From NCBI GenBank assembly GCA_010094045.1, contig ML986586.1, positions 286,859-350,858 on the forward strand: DNA of 64,000 nt, read 5' to 3'. Source of the stretch: Lojkania enalia. Its lineage: Eukaryota; Ascomycota; Dothideomycetes; Pleosporales. The position numbers and the translations under genes are program-made. The notes beneath the pieces were generated by a model. That model was not told the DNA's origin, made no database searches, and worked only from the letters and a program-made list of their open reading frames with translations. Numbering within the stretch: position 1 is the stretch's first letter; every line of letters starts with the position of its first letter. This document shows, in pieces, positions 1-11,242 of this stretch.

Positions 1-1169
1 TCACGGTGTCTCGAAACTTGGGCGTTATTCATTGACTACGGCATTTGAATTCCTCCAGCCCTAGCGTTTGGATTCCAGCGATTTCATACTTTCGGCGTTT
101 AAGCGAATGCCATCCGAACTCACTTGCATCTACCTTGAGTCTTCGTTCGGGCGGAGAAGATGAACCTCAACCATCCTAAACCATAGGTGGTCTACATAGG
201 TTTCTACTCTACTTTCATTCCTTCTTCTGCATTATATCCCCATGGCTTGTTTTTTGTCCTACGCTGGGATCTTTCGGTTTTACGAGAGTAGCCTGCTGGC
301 CTATCTCTGGTCATTGCAGGTGTTCAAACGCAGCACTGGACCGCTGCCTCGTAGCCTTCTAATTTCTTTTGTTATTCATGTTCTATCCTCACGAGGATTA
401 TTACCATACCTGCGGAGCTGAAAAATTGCTCCCACATGTCTGAGAAACATCTAAACAGTTCGACGAGCTACTTGTTAGGTCTACGTACCTTATACCCGAT
501 AACACTGCGAAACACATTCTCCTTGCAAAACTCTCATCGTCACCTACGTCAGTAGACACAAACAGAACCAGCGCCTCCATCCCGATTCGCATTCGTATGG
601 TCCCAACTTTCCACTTCAGTGCATTATCATTCTGGCCATTCAAAAAGGAAGTTCCTTTTCTTCTCGGGTTTCTACTTCCGCATTTTCGATTGTACTTATC
701 TGCTCGTCTCTTATTCTCTGCGGGTCGGGGTAGTGCAAGGCGTGTAGATGAGACAATATTGTATATAGTGTCTGGAAGGAGTCGCAGAGCGATTTGAAAA
801 GTGCGGAAGGAGAAAGGTACCTCGTCGTAATGTGGTGGAGAAGACGATGGTGGATCTGTTTGCGTTTATCGTCATGGAATTGAACAGTATCATGTAGTTA
901 ACCCGCTTTATTGTCTGTGGTGCCTTATCCATGGTGATAGTGATGCCTTGTATTTCCCAGCTTAAGGGCACAAGATTAGCACCTCTCATGACAAGATTTG
1001 GATTTCGGCTGCAACTAAGGCTTTGTTTACTTGAATGCCGTTGACCAATCATGACGCGTCCGATCTAGCGGTCGATCATCTCTTGCACCCCACTATCCTT
1101 TTGCCCCGCCGTAAGTTCATACGTTTAAACTTTCTACGCGCATGAAGCATTGAACGCCGCATAATCATT
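1..1169. other. Intergenic, no gene seen
   Basis: No reading frame here has convincing composition, splice structure or family resemblance. The right end serves as the SLD5 promoter. Short ORFs on both strands overlap each other and look like chance. Confidence 0.6.
1054..1059. promoter_or_regulatory. MCB-like element (ACGCGT) upstream of SLD5
   Basis: A palindromic ACGCGT lies about 110 bp before the SLD5 ATG, and a further ACGCG follows near 1136. ACGCGT is the Mlu I cell-cycle box bound by MBF (Mbp1-Swi6 in yeast, Cdc10 complexes in fission yeast), which drives G1/S genes. That it works here is inferred from motif, position and target gene. Confidence 0.5.
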
Positions 1170-1949
1170 ATGGACATTGTCGATATCCTCGCCGAAGTCG
1201 ATGCGGACTCTATACCCAAGGAAACACGCGATTTACAAGAATTGACACGCGCCTGGGTAGCAGAGCGCGTTGCACCTGAATTGTTACCGTACCCAGATTC
1301 GCTGATAGAGAGAGTGCTAGAGAGGATACGGAAACAGGTGCGCTCAAGCTAGATACAGGAACCTCAATCATTAAATCATTCTCACATTTCCTTTCCAGAT
1401 CGAACTTGTCGAAGAACAGACCGGCAACATGGACCCGAGAACAAACTTCAAGCTCATAATCATACAGACGGAGCTAGAGCGCTTCAAATTCCTCGTCCGG
1501 AGCTTCCTGCGCGCGAGGATAAAAAAGGTGATTCATGTGTAATTTATCTAATAAGCTTCGGTTTGCGGTCTGACTGACGAGGAAGTGAATAGATTGACGC
1601 GCACCCCTTACACATCTCGAATCTTCACTCCTTATCCCCACTTCTCTCTACGAGCGAATACCAATATCTCACACAACACCAAGCGCTCCTCTCGCAACAC
1701 TATGCCTCCTCCTTCCTCTCACAATTTCCAGCTGGGCTGCAGAGGCTAGATGATACAACGGGGGGGACTAGCATGATTGATAAGCCAGATGAAGATACGG
1801 CGGTTTTTGTGCGAGCATTGAGAGATGTAGGCGTCATCAATGTGGAAGGGACGGATAGAAGTTTCGAGGTGAAGAGAGGTGATGTCAGGGTGGTGAGATG
1901 GAGCGCCGTTAGGAGGTCAGTGTTGGCGGGGGATTTGGAGCTAATATAA
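1170..1949 (+). CDS. SLD5: GINS complex subunit Sld5
   Basis: Three exons (1170-1337, 1399-1527, 1593-1949) join in frame to 217 codons, close to the usual Sld5 length of about 220. The N-terminal helical part contains [18 protein letters not shown] and the typical [20 protein letters not shown] segment around residues 75-100. The C-terminal part is the small beta domain with VGVINVE. Sld5 is one of four GINS proteins; GINS joins Mcm2-7 and Cdc45 to form the CMG helicase at replication origins and forks in the nucleus. The start is the first ATG in frame with the conserved N-terminus. An ACGCGT box lies 110 bp upstream. Nothing looks damaged. Confidence 0.93.
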
Positions 1950-2126
1950 GAGATGCATGTTGCGAATACAATCATTTTATGGCATTGCAAGGCGTTTATA
2001 CAGTTGGAGGAAGACTGTAAGCGGGTTTCTGATAATCAAATTTCGGATGGTATAAACATGATCAGATTCCCCCGTCGCCAAAACCCCTCTCTGAGGGATG
2101 CAGTACAATCAATATTTTCCACACAT

Positions 2127-3362
2127 TCAATGACTCTGGACCCAGCCGAGCATTTCTCCAAATGCTTGCGCCTGCTCTTGCTTGATTTTGGGATCGTCAT
2201 AATCTCCCAATACCGCGAAGCCATGTGGAACACCTGAGAAGACCTTGACCTCATGTTCGACCTTGTTTGCTTCTAATGCCCTCCGACCTGGTGTCAAGAC
2301 CTCCTCTTCCGGGAAGAGCGGATCGTCCTTTACAGCGGCAATATAAATAGGCACTTTGACAGCCTCCAGCTCTTCTTTCGTAATCATTGTACCATGTGCG
2401 ATTGCCCCTGCCTTGATCAATGGCGCTTTCTTTACCGCACCCTCCTCCTCATCCTTGGGCGCAGCTTGATCCCACGCAACAGTATCTGGGTGTTCTCCGG
2501 CTAATATCAGTATATATCGTGCACCGAAGCAATAGCCGACACCGTATATTCCTCCTCCATTAGCAATCGCATCTGCGAACTCCTCCTTTGCAGCCTCAAT
2601 CACTTTATATAAGATGGGCAGAACTCGATCGGGTGTGTGATAAGCTAACCACATATCGATTTGGAATGCTTTGGCAGTTTCTGCGGCCTTCAACTTAAAT
2701 TGTTCGAGAAGCGAGGGCTGGGCGTCTGCGGGGGTCATGTCAACGGTGTTTGGGGCAGGATTGGCTCCGAATCTGAAGCTGTCAGTCTTCTGCTGGCCAA
2801 TACATATTTGAAACGGACTGGTCTGGCATGACTACTAGATAGCCTTCTGACGCAAACTTGTCCGCTTGAAGCTGATTGTTTGTCGACTTCAATCCGGTTC
2901 CGCCGGTCAATAGGAGGAGTAAATTCGAAGGCGAGTGTGGATAGTCTGAGGGCTTCGCAATGTAGACCTAGGTCCTTTCAGATATTATGACCGTTATGAG
3001 TAGCGAAAACTCGCACATCAACATCACCTAGTTTTGTCAGTTCCTAGAATACATTAGCTTTGTCCGCGTAACTGACTTCATAGACAAACTAACACCTGTG
3101 GGCACCTCGCCTAATGCTACAAGGCGTTAATGATTGTTCAGAATGCTCCTCAGTGTCTGACATACGCGTTGGTCTATCCGTCACGCAATGTTCCTATACT
3201 TGTCAGCGAGAAAAGGTGGTGTTAATCAGTGCTTCTTACACCCATGCTTGGGCCTTCCTGTGCGCGCGAGTCTCCAGGAAATACACTTGGCTCTACTTGC
3301 TTCGCAGAAGTCTCTTGCGCATCGCTTTCCGGAGCTCTCGTAGCAACTTCGTCGTCAGCCAT
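2127..3362 (-). CDS. Dienelactone hydrolase family protein
   Basis: Six exons on the minus strand join to about 331 residues: 3362-3240, 3193-3166, 3116-3094, 3043-3017, then a 149-nt exon, then the last exon ending at 2127. The alpha/beta hydrolase core shows the DLH nucleophile motif GYCFGARY (Cys in place of Ser), an acid in KDDPLFP and the histidine in VPHGFAV. The family hydrolyses dienelactones and similar esters; fungal members are mostly uncharacterised and cytosolic, so the substrate is unknown. The first about 40 residues (MADDEVATRAPE...) look disordered. The gene is divergent from RFA1 with only 228 bp between the two ATGs, so they probably share a promoter region. Three consecutive exons of 28, 23 and 27 nt are unusual. 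Confidence 0.87.
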
Positions 3363-3488
3363 TGTGTTTAGTTGTTGTGTAGAGGTTCATCCTATGTCTG
3401 TCCATCAGCCCGGACAATTACGTAGGACAATGCAGGGACGTGCATATTCCTGTTGTTCGGCTAGTGCGGGGCTAATCACGTGCTACGC

Positions 3489-3496
3489 GACGCGTC
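3489..3496. promoter_or_regulatory. MCB-like palindrome GACGCGTC upstream of RFA1
   Basis: The 8-bp palindrome GACGCGTC contains the MCB core ACGCGT and sits about 95 bp before the RFA1 ATG, with another ACGCG touching it at 3485. RFA1 is an MBF-controlled S-phase gene in yeast. Regulation here is inferred. It also lies in the shared promoter of the divergent hydrolase gene. Confidence 0.5.
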
Positions 3497-3590
3497 GCGC
3501 GTCCCGATTGATTATTCCTCGACGTCCTACCTTACCACAACTAGACGACACTTCCACCGCAACACCCCGACCCAAGCAGATAAACGCACC

Positions 3591-5689
3591 ATGGCCGAGC
3601 AAGCAATTACTCAAGGCTCTATCAGGTAGGTAGTGTTCTTCTCTTTAACCTACCATCGCTAAATATGCTGTAGGAGCATCTTCGAACCGAATGGGTGCAT
3701 GGTAGAACATCCAGTTATGCAATGCGTGCAGATTAAGACCATGGAGCCGAAACAGGGAGACTCGAACCCGACCCAACGATTCCGTGTAGTGCTTAGTGAC
3801 GTCCGAAATTTCATTCAGACAATGCTTGCCACAAGTAAGTTTAGATAGCGAGACGAAACACGTCGCTAATGCTTCTCAGCCGCCAATGACATTGTCACAT
3901 CTGGAAAGCTCAAGAAAGGCTCTATAGTGAGACTGAAGAAGTACAACCCTCAGATGGTCAAGAACAAGCAGTGCGTAACGTTGTCTGTCTTGGCACCCTC
4001 CTACTAAATAGTGCATAGGATCCTGATCCTTATGGACATTGAAGTCCTAGAGCAATATGGCGAACATGACAAAATTGGACAGCCTGAAGCTCTCGATGTA
4101 GGCGTCAAGGAAGAGGCGAACCCACAACCCTCTGCAATCACCAGCAATGGATTCTACGGGCAAAAGCCGGCCCAGTCCGCCCAGCAACAACAGAGAGCCT
4201 TGCCTGTTCATAACAGTAATCCTCGGACCTCGGCCCACCCCCACCTATATCCGATCGAGTCTATCTCTCCCTACGCCAACAAGTGGACAATCCGTGCACG
4301 GTGCACACACAAAGGAGAAATCAAAACCTGGCACAACCAGAGGGGTGAAGGAAAATTATTCAGCGTGAATTTGTTGGATGAAACGGGAGAGATTCGGGCC
4401 ACTGGCTTCAGTGATGCCGTGGATCGGCTCTATGACGTCTTTCAGGAGGGCACAGTATACTACATCTCGGCTCCTTGCAGAGTTCAACCGGCAAAGCGAC
4501 CATTCAACAATCTACCACATGATTATGAGCTACAGTTCGAGAGAGATACGACAGTGGAAAAGGTGTGTCTTACTCCACTCATCATAGCAGACACCGATTG
4601 TCTAACCTCGCTACAGGCCGAAGATCAGGAGAATGCGCCGCGCATACGGTTCAATTTCACCAAAATCGGCGACCTCAATAACGTCGAAAAGGACACCACC
4701 ATTGACACTATAGGTATACTAAAAGACGTCGGGGACGTTACAACCATAACCTCGAAAAGTTCGAACAAAGACTTCAGCAAACGTGAATTAACCATTGCCG
4801 ATGACACTCAGACCTCTGTCCGCCTCACCATCTGGGGTAATACCGCTCAGTCCTTTGATGCTCCGATCGATTCAGTCATTGCGTTCAAAGGTGTCAAAGT
4901 GTCTGACTTTGGCGGCCGGAGTCTTAGTCTTCTAAGCGCTGGGTCAATGACTGTTGATCCCGATATCGATGAAGCCCATAAATTAAGAGGATGGCATGAT
5001 GCCGTTGGCTCAAATGTGACATTCTCGACGCACCAAAATACGGCCTCGACCACAGCTAGTGGCGCCAAACAAGACTTCAAAACTATCTCTCAAATTCTTG
5101 AAGAAGAGACCTACCTTCAAGATGTGCCTTCATATTTCAGTGTCAAAGCATCTGTAGTCTTTATATCGGACAACCCGGTGGCGTATCCGGCTTGCAAGAC
5201 GCTAAATTGTAACAAGAAGGTCATTGAAGAGAATGTCAAGGAGTGGTGGTGCGAGAAGTGTCAGAAGAAATGGGAGAAGCCGGAATATCGATATGTCATC
5301 CGCATCAATGTCATTGATCATACCGGGCAGCTATGGATGAATTGCTTTGACGAAGTTGGACGATTAATTATCGGGATACCGGCAGACGACATCATGGCCA
5401 TCAAGGACCAGGACGACGAAAAGCAAACGAAGAACTTTGATACTGTCTTGCAACAGGATGCTACATGCAAGACATACAACTTCAGGGTTAGAGCCAAGAT
5501 GGAAATGTACAATGAGCAGCCCAAGTAAGTGCTTGCCCGAGTTGTCTCAAAATATGTCACTAATCTCATTGAAGACCACGCTACCAAGTTCTGAATGTCT
5601 ACCCGCTCAACTTCTCTCAGGAATGTAACAAGCTCGCTCAGCTTCTGAAGCAGTATGACATGGACTCGGACAGCCTCTTCATACGCTAG
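3591..5689 (+). CDS. RFA1: Replication protein A large subunit (RPA70)
   Basis: Six exons (3591-3625, 3674-3834, 3880-3970, 4019-4562, 4617-5524, 5575-5689) give 617 residues, matching the about 620 of the family. In order there are the N-terminal protein-interaction OB fold, a disordered linker, DNA-binding folds A (from ISPYANKWTIRARCTHKGEI) and B, and fold C with a zinc ribbon (CKTLNCNKK ... WWCEKCQKKW). The C-terminus forms the trimer interface. RPA coats single-stranded DNA in replication, repair and recombination. The intron at 4563-4616 is 54 nt, has no in-frame stop and interrupts the protein after VEK; it is called an intron because of GTGTGT, TCTAAC and CTACAG signals and because it breaks the fold B alignment. 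An MCB box lies upstream. Confidence 0.95.
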
Positions 5690-6267
5690 ACCATTTTGCT
5701 ATATTGAAGTTGACCATCACATGAATGGATAGGCCGTGTTCATGACATATTTGTGGGCATTCATTCTAATGTCTCTTAAGGCCTTAGGTGAGGGTTTTGC
5801 TTTCTATAGGCTGTGGTTTGAATTGCAAGGATAATGCAAGTTAATAAGGATATATGGGAATTGTCGAGACAGTGACAGGAGAGAAGGCTTAGCAAACTTA
5901 ATAGATTCATAAGCAAACGTTAATTACCGGGCCTTCCGTTTTTGCCCCCAAATTTTTTTTTATTTCCAAGCGAAAATAATGAGGACGCCGCGGATCCCAA
6001 ACGCATACCCCACCACGGAGAGGAACTCCCGGCTCAAGTTACCCCACGTCTTCCAGCATACAGTGTGCAACGTCTTTTTGTCCTTCTAAAAATATTACGG
6101 GTTGAAGCTTCAAAAGCTTCATTTGGTTCCGAAAACGGCTCCAACATTATATTTAAGGCATTGAAGCTACCAAGTCAATCGATCATCTAAGCCCCATTCG
6201 AGAAGCACATTACAGCATAAACCACAGCACTAGCCACAAAAAAATAACACATTATATCCTCTCCAAG
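5690..6267. other. Intergenic, RFA1 3' end and oxidoreductase promoter
   Basis: AT-rich DNA without a supported gene. It holds the RFA1 3' region and the promoter of the next gene on the same strand. A T-run occurs near 5949. Confidence 0.5.
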
Positions 6268-7408
6268 ATGCCTGAGACAATGAAAGCAGTAGGTCTGTAT
6301 AATTGTGCTTCGCCTTTTGTTTAGTCTTACAACTTTCAGATGTCAAAGGGGGCAAAGGCCCCGTCTCCTCTCTTTTCCTCAACGATGTCCCGAAACCTAG
6401 CCCAACTGGTGCGCAAGCACTCGTCAAAGTAAAAGCCTTCGGGCTCAACCGTATGGACCTTCTTCAGCGCGAAGGCCACTATCCAGTACCCCCTGGAGCT
6501 TCAAAAATCCTCGGTGTCGAGTTTTCAGGCACAATCGATGCGGTAGGCGATGAGCCCGAGAGGGGATTTAAGGTCGGAGATGAGGTTTTTGGATTGGCAT
6601 ATGGAGGTGCCTATGCTGAGTACATTGCGGTCAGCACTCACATGCTAGTGCATAAGCCTAAAGAGTTAAGCTGGGACCAATGCGCGGGGATTCCTGAGGT
6701 ATGTTCATCAATACCGATTCACTACTGACACATATTAAACCACCATCTCCTTCCTACTAATACCTCGCTAACCCCCCAAAGACGTGGATAACAGCCATCC
6801 AAGCTATGTATCTAATCGGTAAATTCACTCCCGGAAAAACGATTCTCTGGCACGCGGGCGCGTCTTCCGTCTCCATCGCCGGCATCCAGCTATCGGTGGC
6901 GGATTCAACCTCTGCTGTATATGCAACTGCACGTCAAGACGAGAAGTGCGAATTTGCCGTGAAGACACTGGGCGCAACTGCTGCCTTCAACGCAACAACT
7001 CAGGACTGGGTCTCGGAGGTTAAGAAGGCGACAGACGGAAAGGGCGTCGATATCATCATCGACTTCGTCGGCGCATCGTACTTCCAGCAGAATCTCAACG
7101 CCGTGGCTCGTGATGGGATCATTGTAAATCTAGGCTTCATGGGCGGCACGAAATTGCCCGAGGGTATCGATATCAGCGCGTTCGTTCTGAAGAGGTGCAC
7201 TTTTGTGGGCAGCAGTTTGAGGAGCAGGGACGAGGGGTATCAGGGCAAGTTGCGAGATCAGCTTGTTGAGCATGTGTTGCCGGGGTTTATAGACGGGAGG
7301 TTCAAAATCTTGATTGATAAGGTTTTGCCCTGGCAGCAAGTACAAGAAGCCCATACGTTGATGCAGGAGAATAGGACGAAGGGGAAGATTATCTGTACAA
7401 TCGAGTAG
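6268..7408 (+). CDS. NAD(P)H quinone oxidoreductase, PIG3-like zinc-independent MDR
   Basis: Three exons (6268-6292, 6340-6698, 6782-7408) give 336 residues. It has a GroES-like N-terminal domain with the family sequence FGLNRMDLLQREGHYPVPPG and GVEFSGTIDAVG, then a Rossmann domain starting at ILWHAGASSVSIAG. The zinc-binding residues of alcohol dehydrogenases are absent, so it belongs to the quinone oxidoreductase branch of the MDR family (human TP53I3/PIG3 and zeta-crystallin relatives). These enzymes reduce quinones with NADPH. The first exon has only 25 nt; its splice (GTA G, then AT GTC) restores MKAVDVKGGKGP, as in relatives. No organelle signal is seen. Confidence 0.9.
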
Positions 7409-8096
7409 TAGAGGGGAAGGCTGGATCATGTATAAAGTAAGGCTATCATTTCTATTTAGGTAGGATTGTCTTTACTGTTTGGATGTTAAATTCATTATGC
7501 CCGCTTCCGTTTACTTTGCTATTCTTATGTTGTCTCCTTTCTCAGGGTTGGGCCTCTTTCTAGAATCAAAGAGAGGTCTAGCTACATGATCTTTCTTTCT
7601 CGCATGTATTTTAATTTGACCCTCGGGCTTCGTGTTGATATTTAGACGCACATCACACTTCTACGATTCCACGTAGTATATACCTAGGAAACTAGAAAAA
7701 TATTGTGAAGTCACATGTTTATTACATTTCCTGTTACGCTAAATCAATAAGGCATATTACACATAGGAACTTCATTTGGTCTAAGGATTCTACACAAAGT
7801 TTGATTTCAACAAATGAATTAAATTTGTATCAAGGAGATTGCCATATATAGACCTATTATAACCAAAGCAGACGGATGGGTATCTAAAGCTATGTGCTTG
7901 GATGTGTGGCCGTCATCGAGACAACCCCAACCAAACGAAGTCCCAGGCTCCATATGAAAACAACCGCCACGATCATTGCTAAACAACCCATAGCCAAAAG
8001 AGGGAAATCATATGCGAGTACGACCGTTACCCGTGTCATCATTAGAACATCCGATATCAGAACTACCCCAATCGTTAAAATCATAGTGTTTCAGAT
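7409..8096. other. Convergent intergenic region, no gene seen
   Basis: About 690 bp of AT-rich sequence between two genes that converge. It presumably holds both 3' untranslated regions. No coding signal is seen. Confidence 0.55.
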
Positions 8097-10007
8097 TCAT
8101 CGCGCGTTAAATTCGGGTTTTCTCGCTTTGTTGACAATCGGTGGCGGCCCGTCCGTATCCGGATATGGGAGCGGGATGCCTTTTGGTGGTCTGGATAGCT
8201 TCGCTCCCCCGGATGGCATAGCCGGTAGTGGAGGAGCGCCTTGCCCCGTCTCGTTCTGTAACGGAGTCTTCGGCGGCCTCGGCGGAGGGCTTACGCGATG
8301 TGGTTCTTCGAAGCTCAATCGTGGAGAGTTGTCGATTGAATTCGAACCATGTGTAAATTGTTCATTAGAACGACGCCCTCCTGAGACAAGCTCTCCAGAA
8401 TGACGCGGCGGTAAATCAGAAGACACTGGCTGTGGATACTCGTCAGAGACAACAAGGAATTTGTCGTTGCTGGGTCGGCGCTGATAATTCGACGAGGGCT
8501 CCAGGTATGCCGGATCATGCTGATAGAACTGTGGAACAACGTCTTCGGCCGGTAACTCAACCGCCATGGGAGACGGATCTGGCTCCCACGGATTGACCAT
8601 TGGCACTGAAGGAGCTTGCCCCCTTTCTGCGCGCTCCCACCTTATCTTTGCTCGATGTATTCTGGCGAGCTTCGCAGCTGCGTCCAGGCTCTTGCTCTGC
8701 ACTTCTGCTTCTGCGAGATAGATTCGGGTGTTAGTGCTGATCTCAGCCAGGCGATTCCATTCATTCATGCCGAACTCGCCCACACCCACATTCACATTGA
8801 GCCGGTAGTAGTTCTCCGGGTTAACATGCCGTTTCGCCAAATAATCCTTCATGGCGAGGTGCGTTTTTTCGCAATCCTCAATCTTGTTAATTAGTCTCCT
8901 TCGTGCTTCCGCAAAATCGCCAACGCTACTTGACACAAAGCCCTCCCACCAGAGATGTTGCTGATTATTTGTGCCTTCCGGGCGCTTCCCAGTACCTATG
9001 CTAATAAAAACGCCGACTTCACGCCCAGGCCACTCGTTACAGACTGCCTCGTCGAGAATTTGTGGAGCGGGATTGTATTTCCCAGCACCTTCGTCGAGAA
9101 ATACCGACTGGCCAATCTGGATAGGCTTGAACGCAAGAGCCGTTGCAGAAGTTGCACGGCCAGCCTGCCATATGGTCGCGTTCGGTTCGATGGCGGTTTC
9201 TTTACGGGAATCGTAGGAACGAAGTAGGATCTGGCCGACATCACCCTTCTTGGCGCCTTTGTAAACAGCGGTGACAGCGCTAGCAACTGTTAGCACTTGG
9301 ACAGTAGAAGCTATGTTTTAACTTACGTCTTTGTGCGATTTTCTCGCGAGTCATAGAGCAAGGCGTTGGGGCTACCCCACTTCAAAGCAGCTAATCGCAT
9401 ATTCACCGGAGTCATGCCAATTTGGCTGTATCTACTGGCGGTGCTAGGGCTCCTATGTACGCTAGGGTGTGCGCTACCGGGTGTCACTGGTGAGCGGACA
9501 TCTGCCGTTGATGAAGCCGCATCTTGAGCGTCGTTTCCCTCATCCTCATAGATTGTATGTTCCCGGACGCACTCCATTATCGCTTCCTCCAGCTTTGAGG
9601 CCTTGAACAGCGTCGAGCGGTAAGGTATGCCAGCAAAGGTCTTGTCCGTCTCGAACACCCTTTTTGTCATCCTAACGTAAACGTCCTTGCAAGTGTCAAC
9701 GTCCAGCCTCAGGCGCCCAAGCATAATTGCAATCAGCCCCCCGGTGCCGGTCCCCGCAATCAGATCGAAGTGGTCGCATGGTTTAGGTATCTCGTGCCGC
9801 TTCGGCGCTCTTCCCTCCATTTCTACGAAAGTTCGGTGCATGAGCTCTTGAAGTATGATGAGCATAGAGTATCCTCGAACGCCGCCGCCGTCTGAGCCCT
9901 GCGTTAGCGCCTGAGTGTTCACGATGAGCCGAGCACCTACCTAGTGATAGAATACGCAACGGCGGCCCTTTGGTAGTATCCTTCCGCCGTACCCCGTTAT
10001 TGGCCAT
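8097..10007 (-). CDS. Patatin-like protein lacking the catalytic serine
   Basis: Three exons (10007-9941, 9891-9327, 9279-8097) give 604 residues. The glycine-rich oxyanion loop reads SLDGGGVRGYSML. Where patatins have the nucleophile elbow G-x-S-x-G (usually GTSTGG), this protein has GTGTGG: the serine codon is GGC. The catalytic-Asp motif, normally DGG followed by NNP, is DEGAGKYNP. The rest of the fold is intact, with RSYDSRKE, WQAGRATSAT and FISIGTGKRPEG. About 150 C-terminal residues are proline- and serine-rich and probably disordered. Patatins are lipid acyl hydrolases using a Ser-Asp dyad, so this one may be a pseudo-enzyme or use other chemistry. The DNA shows no frameshift or stop. 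It is convergent with the oxidoreductase. Confidence 0.88.
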
Positions 10008-11242
10008 GGCGTGCTAATTCTTGACGCAGCGGCAGCGGCAGCGACTGCGACGAGTTGTCGAGGTTGTAGATGGCGTAGGCAGGCCGCCTCGCGGAAATGG
10101 ACAGATGGCCGTCGAATGTGCGCGTGCGAGTGTCAGCTCCTGACCGCCAGTCGCTTTGTGTGTAAAGATCGGGTCGGCAACGCTTAAGGTAGGTGAAAAG
10201 CCGCGTAGCCCGTCGGAAGAGCACCAAGGTCGGACGTGGTGCTAGCGCTGAGGGCTTCCAAGTCGAGGATCTGGCGAGGCAGACTGGAGCGTCGTCGGCG
10301 GGGCAGTTTCTCAGCAGCGCAAGGTACGGACGTTTGCAGTAGCAGTATTCAGCGCTGAGCGAGCCGCGAAAGGAAAGAGTCACGAAGAGGAGGACAGAGG
10401 GTGCGCGCAACAGGCTCGTGCCGCTGAGTATTGCTGGAGGGCGGGCTTATTCACTGGGGCAAAGTTTGGTCGCTCCGTTTCTCTTGCCAAACGTCACTAT
10501 CCGCCAAGCTCCCCCCTCTAGGAAGTTGCGCATCACGGCCGACTGCGCCACACTCGTAGCGCCTCATCCTTGCCCACTCGCCCTCCCGTTTCCCCCTCCC
10601 CACCAATCCGGCCGCGATTCGCAGCACCTCCGCTCTCTTGCAGCGGCTGCGTGCTCACCCGCTTTTCGCCTCCAGGAACCACGTTTCCTCTCCAGTGACT
10701 CAACCAGCTGCCGTGATGATCCGCCTAATGCTAAGCATCGCGTCCGCTGTCGTCGGATTGCCCGAACGAATGGGCATGGACCCTGCTAGCCACCCCATCC
10801 CGAGACTCTCAAGATGTATAGGAATCTTGAGACAAACGCATCGGGGCCTCCAAGACAGACTCTTCGACCAATATCACCTCGTGTGTTTGTTCTAGCGTGC
10901 TTACAAGACTGCTCGTATTTGCGTCTGGCCAGTCTGGTTGCCCTCCATCTTCCAATTGGCTCTAGCACGTGGAAGCACCTTGAAAGCACCTTGAAAGCGC
11001 TGTGAAAGCGCTGCGTACACGCGGTCTTTGTTGTCGCTGCAGAGGAAAATATGCCGGCATGGAGTAGTCCGACCCCGCTTGCCGTATTGGAGCGAGTCCG
11101 GCCTCATCGCCGGTACCACCAACCGTTCTTATCTTCCAGTGGAGCGTTTGTGCTTCTGTAGGGCGTGCGCTACTCCATTTACATTATACAGCCATCACCG
11201 TGTTCCCTCTGCAGCACCACACGATCACCTCCAGACATCATC
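10008..11242. other. Intergenic, divergent promoters of patatin-like and MOSC genes
   Basis: About 1.2 kb, GC-rich on the left. It lies between two divergently transcribed genes. ORFs on both strands have no recognisable family or splice logic. It contains the 11-bp tandem repeat listed separately. Confidence 0.5.
10971..11014. repeat. Four tandem 11-bp units (GAAAGCRCYKY type)
   Basis: Four contiguous 11-bp units, beginning GGAAGCACCTT and ending GAAAGCGCTGC, run head to tail. The last three share GAAAGC. The array lies about 230 bp before the MOSC gene ATG. A spacing of 11 bp is close to one helical turn. Confidence 0.75.

Noticed and set aside
10418..10789. 123-codon Ser/Pro/Arg-rich ORF
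   Set aside because: Typical GC-rich noncoding frame between divergent genes.
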